A stretch of DNA of 64,000 nucleotides, taken from Shinella pollutisoli (GTDB lineage Bacteria; Pseudomonadota; Alphaproteobacteria; Rhizobiales; Rhizobiaceae). Within the stretch, counting starts at the first letter, position 1. The number at the start of each line of letters is the position of its first letter. This document shows positions 62,420 through 64,000 of this stretch, one piece after another. The stretch lies in contig NZ_JANFDG010000017.1 of NCBI RefSeq assembly GCF_024609765.1, positions 59,503-123,502 on the forward strand, given 5' to 3'. A program made the translations under genes and the position numbers. Under the pieces are notes generated by a model that was not told where the DNA came from, ran no database searches, and worked only from the letters and a program-made list of their open reading frames with translations.

Positions 62420-63901
62420 ATGGCTTTCCACGATGCCCTCACCCGGCACCTGACATCGACGGACCTCCTGCGCGACGCGGGCTACGTCAACGGCAACTGG
62501 ATCGGCGGCAACGGCGCCGCCACCTTCGACGTCCTCGACCCGGCGACCGGCGAGAGGCTGGCGACGCTGCCGGAGATGGGCGCGGCCGAGACCGCCGCCG
62601 CCATCGATTCCGCCTATCGCGCCCAGCCGCTCTGGGCCGCCCGCCCGGCCAAGGACCGCAGCGCGCTTCTGCGCAAGTGGCACGACCTCATCATCGCCCA
62701 TGCCGACGAGCTCGCCGCCATCCTGACGGCCGAGATGGGCAAGCCGCTCGCCGAGGCCAGGGGCGAGATCCTCTACGCCGCGTCCTATGTCGAGTGGTAC
62801 GCGGAGGAGGCCAAGCGCATCAACGGCGAGACCATCCCGGCCCCCTCCCCCGACCGCCGCATGCTGGTGATCAAGCAGCCGGTCGGCGTCGTCGGCACCA
62901 TCACGCCCTGGAATTTCCCGGCGGCGATGATCGCCCGCAAGATCGCGCCGGCGCTCGCCGTCGGCTGCACCGTCGTCTCCAAGCCGGCCGAGCAGACGCC
63001 GCTCTCGGCGATCGCGCTCGCCGTGCTGGCGGAGCGGGCCGGCATCCCGGCAGGCGCCTTCAACCTCGTCCTCGGCACCGACGGGCCGGCGATCGGCAAG
63101 GAGCTGTGCTCCAACCCGAAGGTCCGCAAGATCTCCTTCACCGGCTCGACGGAGGTCGGCCGCATCCTGATGCGCCAGTGCTCCGACCAGATCAAGAAGG
63201 TGAGCCTCGAGCTCGGCGGCAACGCCCCCTTCATCGTCTTCGACGACGCCGATCTCGACGCGGCGGTCGAGGGCGCCATGGTCTCGAAATACCGCAACGC
63301 CGGCCAGACCTGCGTCTGCGCCAACCGCATCTACGTCCAGTCGGGCGTCTACGACGCCTTCGCGGAGAAGCTGGCGGCGAAAGTCTCGGCGCTTTCGGTC
63401 GGCAACGGCTTCGACGAGGGCGTGACCATCGGTCCGCTGATCGAGGAGGCGGCGATCGGCAAGGTCGAGGCGCATATCGCCGACGCGCTCGCCAAGGGCG
63501 CGAAGGTCGTCGCCGGCGGCAGGCGCATCGACGGGCCCGGTACCTTCTTCGAGCCGACGCTGCTGACGGACGTCACCCGCGACATGACGGTCGCGCGCGA
63601 GGAGACCTTCGGGCCGCTCGCCCCCCTCTTCCGCTTCGAGACGGTCGAGGACGTCATCGCCCAGGCGAACGACACCGAGTTCGGGCTTGCCGCCTATTTC
63701 TACGCCGGCGACCTGAAGAAGGTCTGGAAGGTGGCGGAGGCGCTGGAATACGGCATGGTCGGCATCAACACCGGCCTCATCTCCTCCGAGGCCGCTCCCT
63801 TCGGCGGCATCAAGCAGTCCGGCATCGGCCGCGAGGGCTCCGCTCACGGCGCCGACGACTATCTGGAACTGAAATATCTCTGCATGGGCGACGTCGCCTG
63901 A
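62420..63901 (+). CDS. gabD: Succinate semialdehyde dehydrogenase
   Basis: An ALDH of 493 aa. Catalytic cysteine C298 in YRNAGQTCVCANR, glutamate in SLELGGNAPFIVFDDADLD, cofactor region ITPWNFPAAMIARKIAPALA and terminal APFGGIKQSGIGREGSAHG, all typical of GabD. It oxidises succinate semialdehyde to succinate. The ATG at 62420 follows GAGAAGGAG. It is the last gene of the gabTD operon, followed by two terminators. Confidence 0.92.
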   Translation: MAFHDALTRHLTSTDLLRDAGYVNGNWIGGNGAATFDVLDPATGERLATLPEMGAAETAAAIDSAYRAQPLWAARPAKDRSALLRKWHDLIIAHADELAAILTAEMGKPLAEARGEILYAASYVEWYAEEAKRINGETIPAPSPDRRMLVIKQPVGVVGTITPWNFPAAMIARKIAPALAVGCTVVSKPAEQTPLSAIALAVLAERAGIPAGAFNLVLGTDGPAIGKELCSNPKVRKISFTGSTEVGRILMRQCSDQIKKVSLELGGNAPFIVFDDADLDAAVEGAMVSKYRNAGQTCVCANRIYVQSGVYDAFAEKLAAKVSALSVGNGFDEGVTIGPLIEEAAIGKVEAHIADALAKGAKVVAGGRRIDGPGTFFEPTLLTDVTRDMTVAREETFGPLAPLFRFETVEDVIAQANDTEFGLAAYFYAGDLKKVWKVAEALEYGMVGINTGLISSEAAPFGGIKQSGIGREGSAHGADDYLELKYLCMGDVA

Positions 63902-63918
63902 TCCAAAGTTCCCCCACT

Positions 63919-63941
63919 GCCCCGCCCTACGGCGGGGCTTA
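63919..63941 (+). terminator. Terminator after gabD
   Basis: GCCCCGCC-CTAC-GGCGGGGC, a perfect eight-base stem 17 bases after the gabD stop, followed by TTATAC. The short U content makes it a moderate terminator; a stronger hairpin follows. Confidence 0.65.
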
Positions 63942-63951
63942 TACATTGGAA

Positions 63952-63987
63952 GGCCGGAACATCGGTTACGATGTTCCGGCCTCTTGT
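63952..63987. terminator. Second, longer terminator hairpin downstream of gabD
   Basis: GGCCGGAACATCG (63952-63964) and CGATGTTCCGGCC (63969-63981) form a perfect 13-base stem with a GTTA loop, followed by TCTTGT. The stem is symmetrical enough to serve either strand. Confidence 0.7.
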
Positions 63988-64000
63988 CATTGTGGTGGTT

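Overview
The window is GC-rich (roughly two thirds G+C), densely coded DNA with almost no non-coding space. The gene content points to an alphaproteobacterium of the Rhizobiales, most likely the Rhizobiaceae. Supporting signs are a glpRDSTP-type glycerol ABC transport operon as known from Rhizobium, RIME-like palindromic intergenic elements with CCTTCTCCCC...GGGGAGAAGG cores, an L-hydroxyproline cluster, several polyamine-type ABC importers and a GabTD pair. The genus cannot be fixed from the sequence alone. I see no rRNA, tRNA, IS element, phage gene or CRISPR array. This is an accessory catabolic and transport region of a chromosome, chromid or megaplasmid.

Layout. 1-4.95 kb (minus): glycerol uptake and oxidation, glpR-glpD-glpS-glpT-glpP, with glpP cut by the window edge. 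5-15.7 kb: a hydroxyproline cluster. Its minus-strand operon is binding protein, two permeases, ATPase, FAD amino-acid dehydrogenase and aconitase X. An alpha-ketoglutarate semialdehyde dehydrogenase, a Pyr2C-reductase-like gene, a GntR regulator and a proline-racemase-family epimerase/dehydratase follow. 15.9-23.7 kb (plus): a PotABCD-type importer with a SxxK serine hydrolase, a YtcJ-like amidohydrolase and an EamA exporter. 23.7-30.9 kb: a second PotABCD-type importer with a nitrilase-family amidase (minus), then a divergent LysR regulator and an aminotransferase. 31-34.3 kb: the copper module copZ-copA-cueR. 34.3-35.7 kb: two toxin-antitoxin pairs, ParDE-like and VapBC. 35.7-44.2 kb: an NTF2-like protein and a TetR regulator, divergent from a third PotABCD-type importer that runs into a metallo-beta-lactamase-fold hydrolase, an aldehyde dehydrogenase and a zinc alcohol dehydrogenase. 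44.6-56 kb: two EamA transporters, a sugar-acid dehydratase, an SMP-30 lactonase, an RbsABC-type sugar importer and a divergent two-component system. 56-59.5 kb (minus): a Tat-exported three-part FAD sugar dehydrogenase (gamma subunit, GMC subunit, cytochrome c) and a glyoxalase-fold protein. 59.7-64 kb: an RHH protein, a MerR-XRE-cupin regulator divergent from gabT-gabD, and two terminators.

How it works together. Most of the window is a series of units built as importer plus matching catabolic enzymes plus local regulator. Glycerol is imported, presumably phosphorylated by a kinase outside the window, and oxidised by GlpD. Hydroxyprolines enter by a polar amino-acid importer and are dehydrated (3-hydroxy isomers, to proline via Pyr2C) or epimerised and oxidised (4-hydroxyproline, towards 2-oxoglutarate). 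The deaminase needed for the second route is not in the window. The three Pot-type systems carry different hydrolases and probably different amine or amide substrates. GabTD converts GABA, a likely end product of polyamine breakdown, to succinate.

The most interesting observations are: complementary degeneration of catalytic motifs in GlpS and GlpT, implying one consensus and one degenerate ATP site; a Ser/Cys proline-racemase homologue beside aconitase X; a shared TTGTAT/ATAC-GTAT motif in three hydroxyproline promoters; a MerR-XRE-cupin fusion facing two phased direct repeats upstream of gabT; and a CueR-type promoter that contains the copZ stop codon. None proves a new system. They are the places where a second look would pay most.
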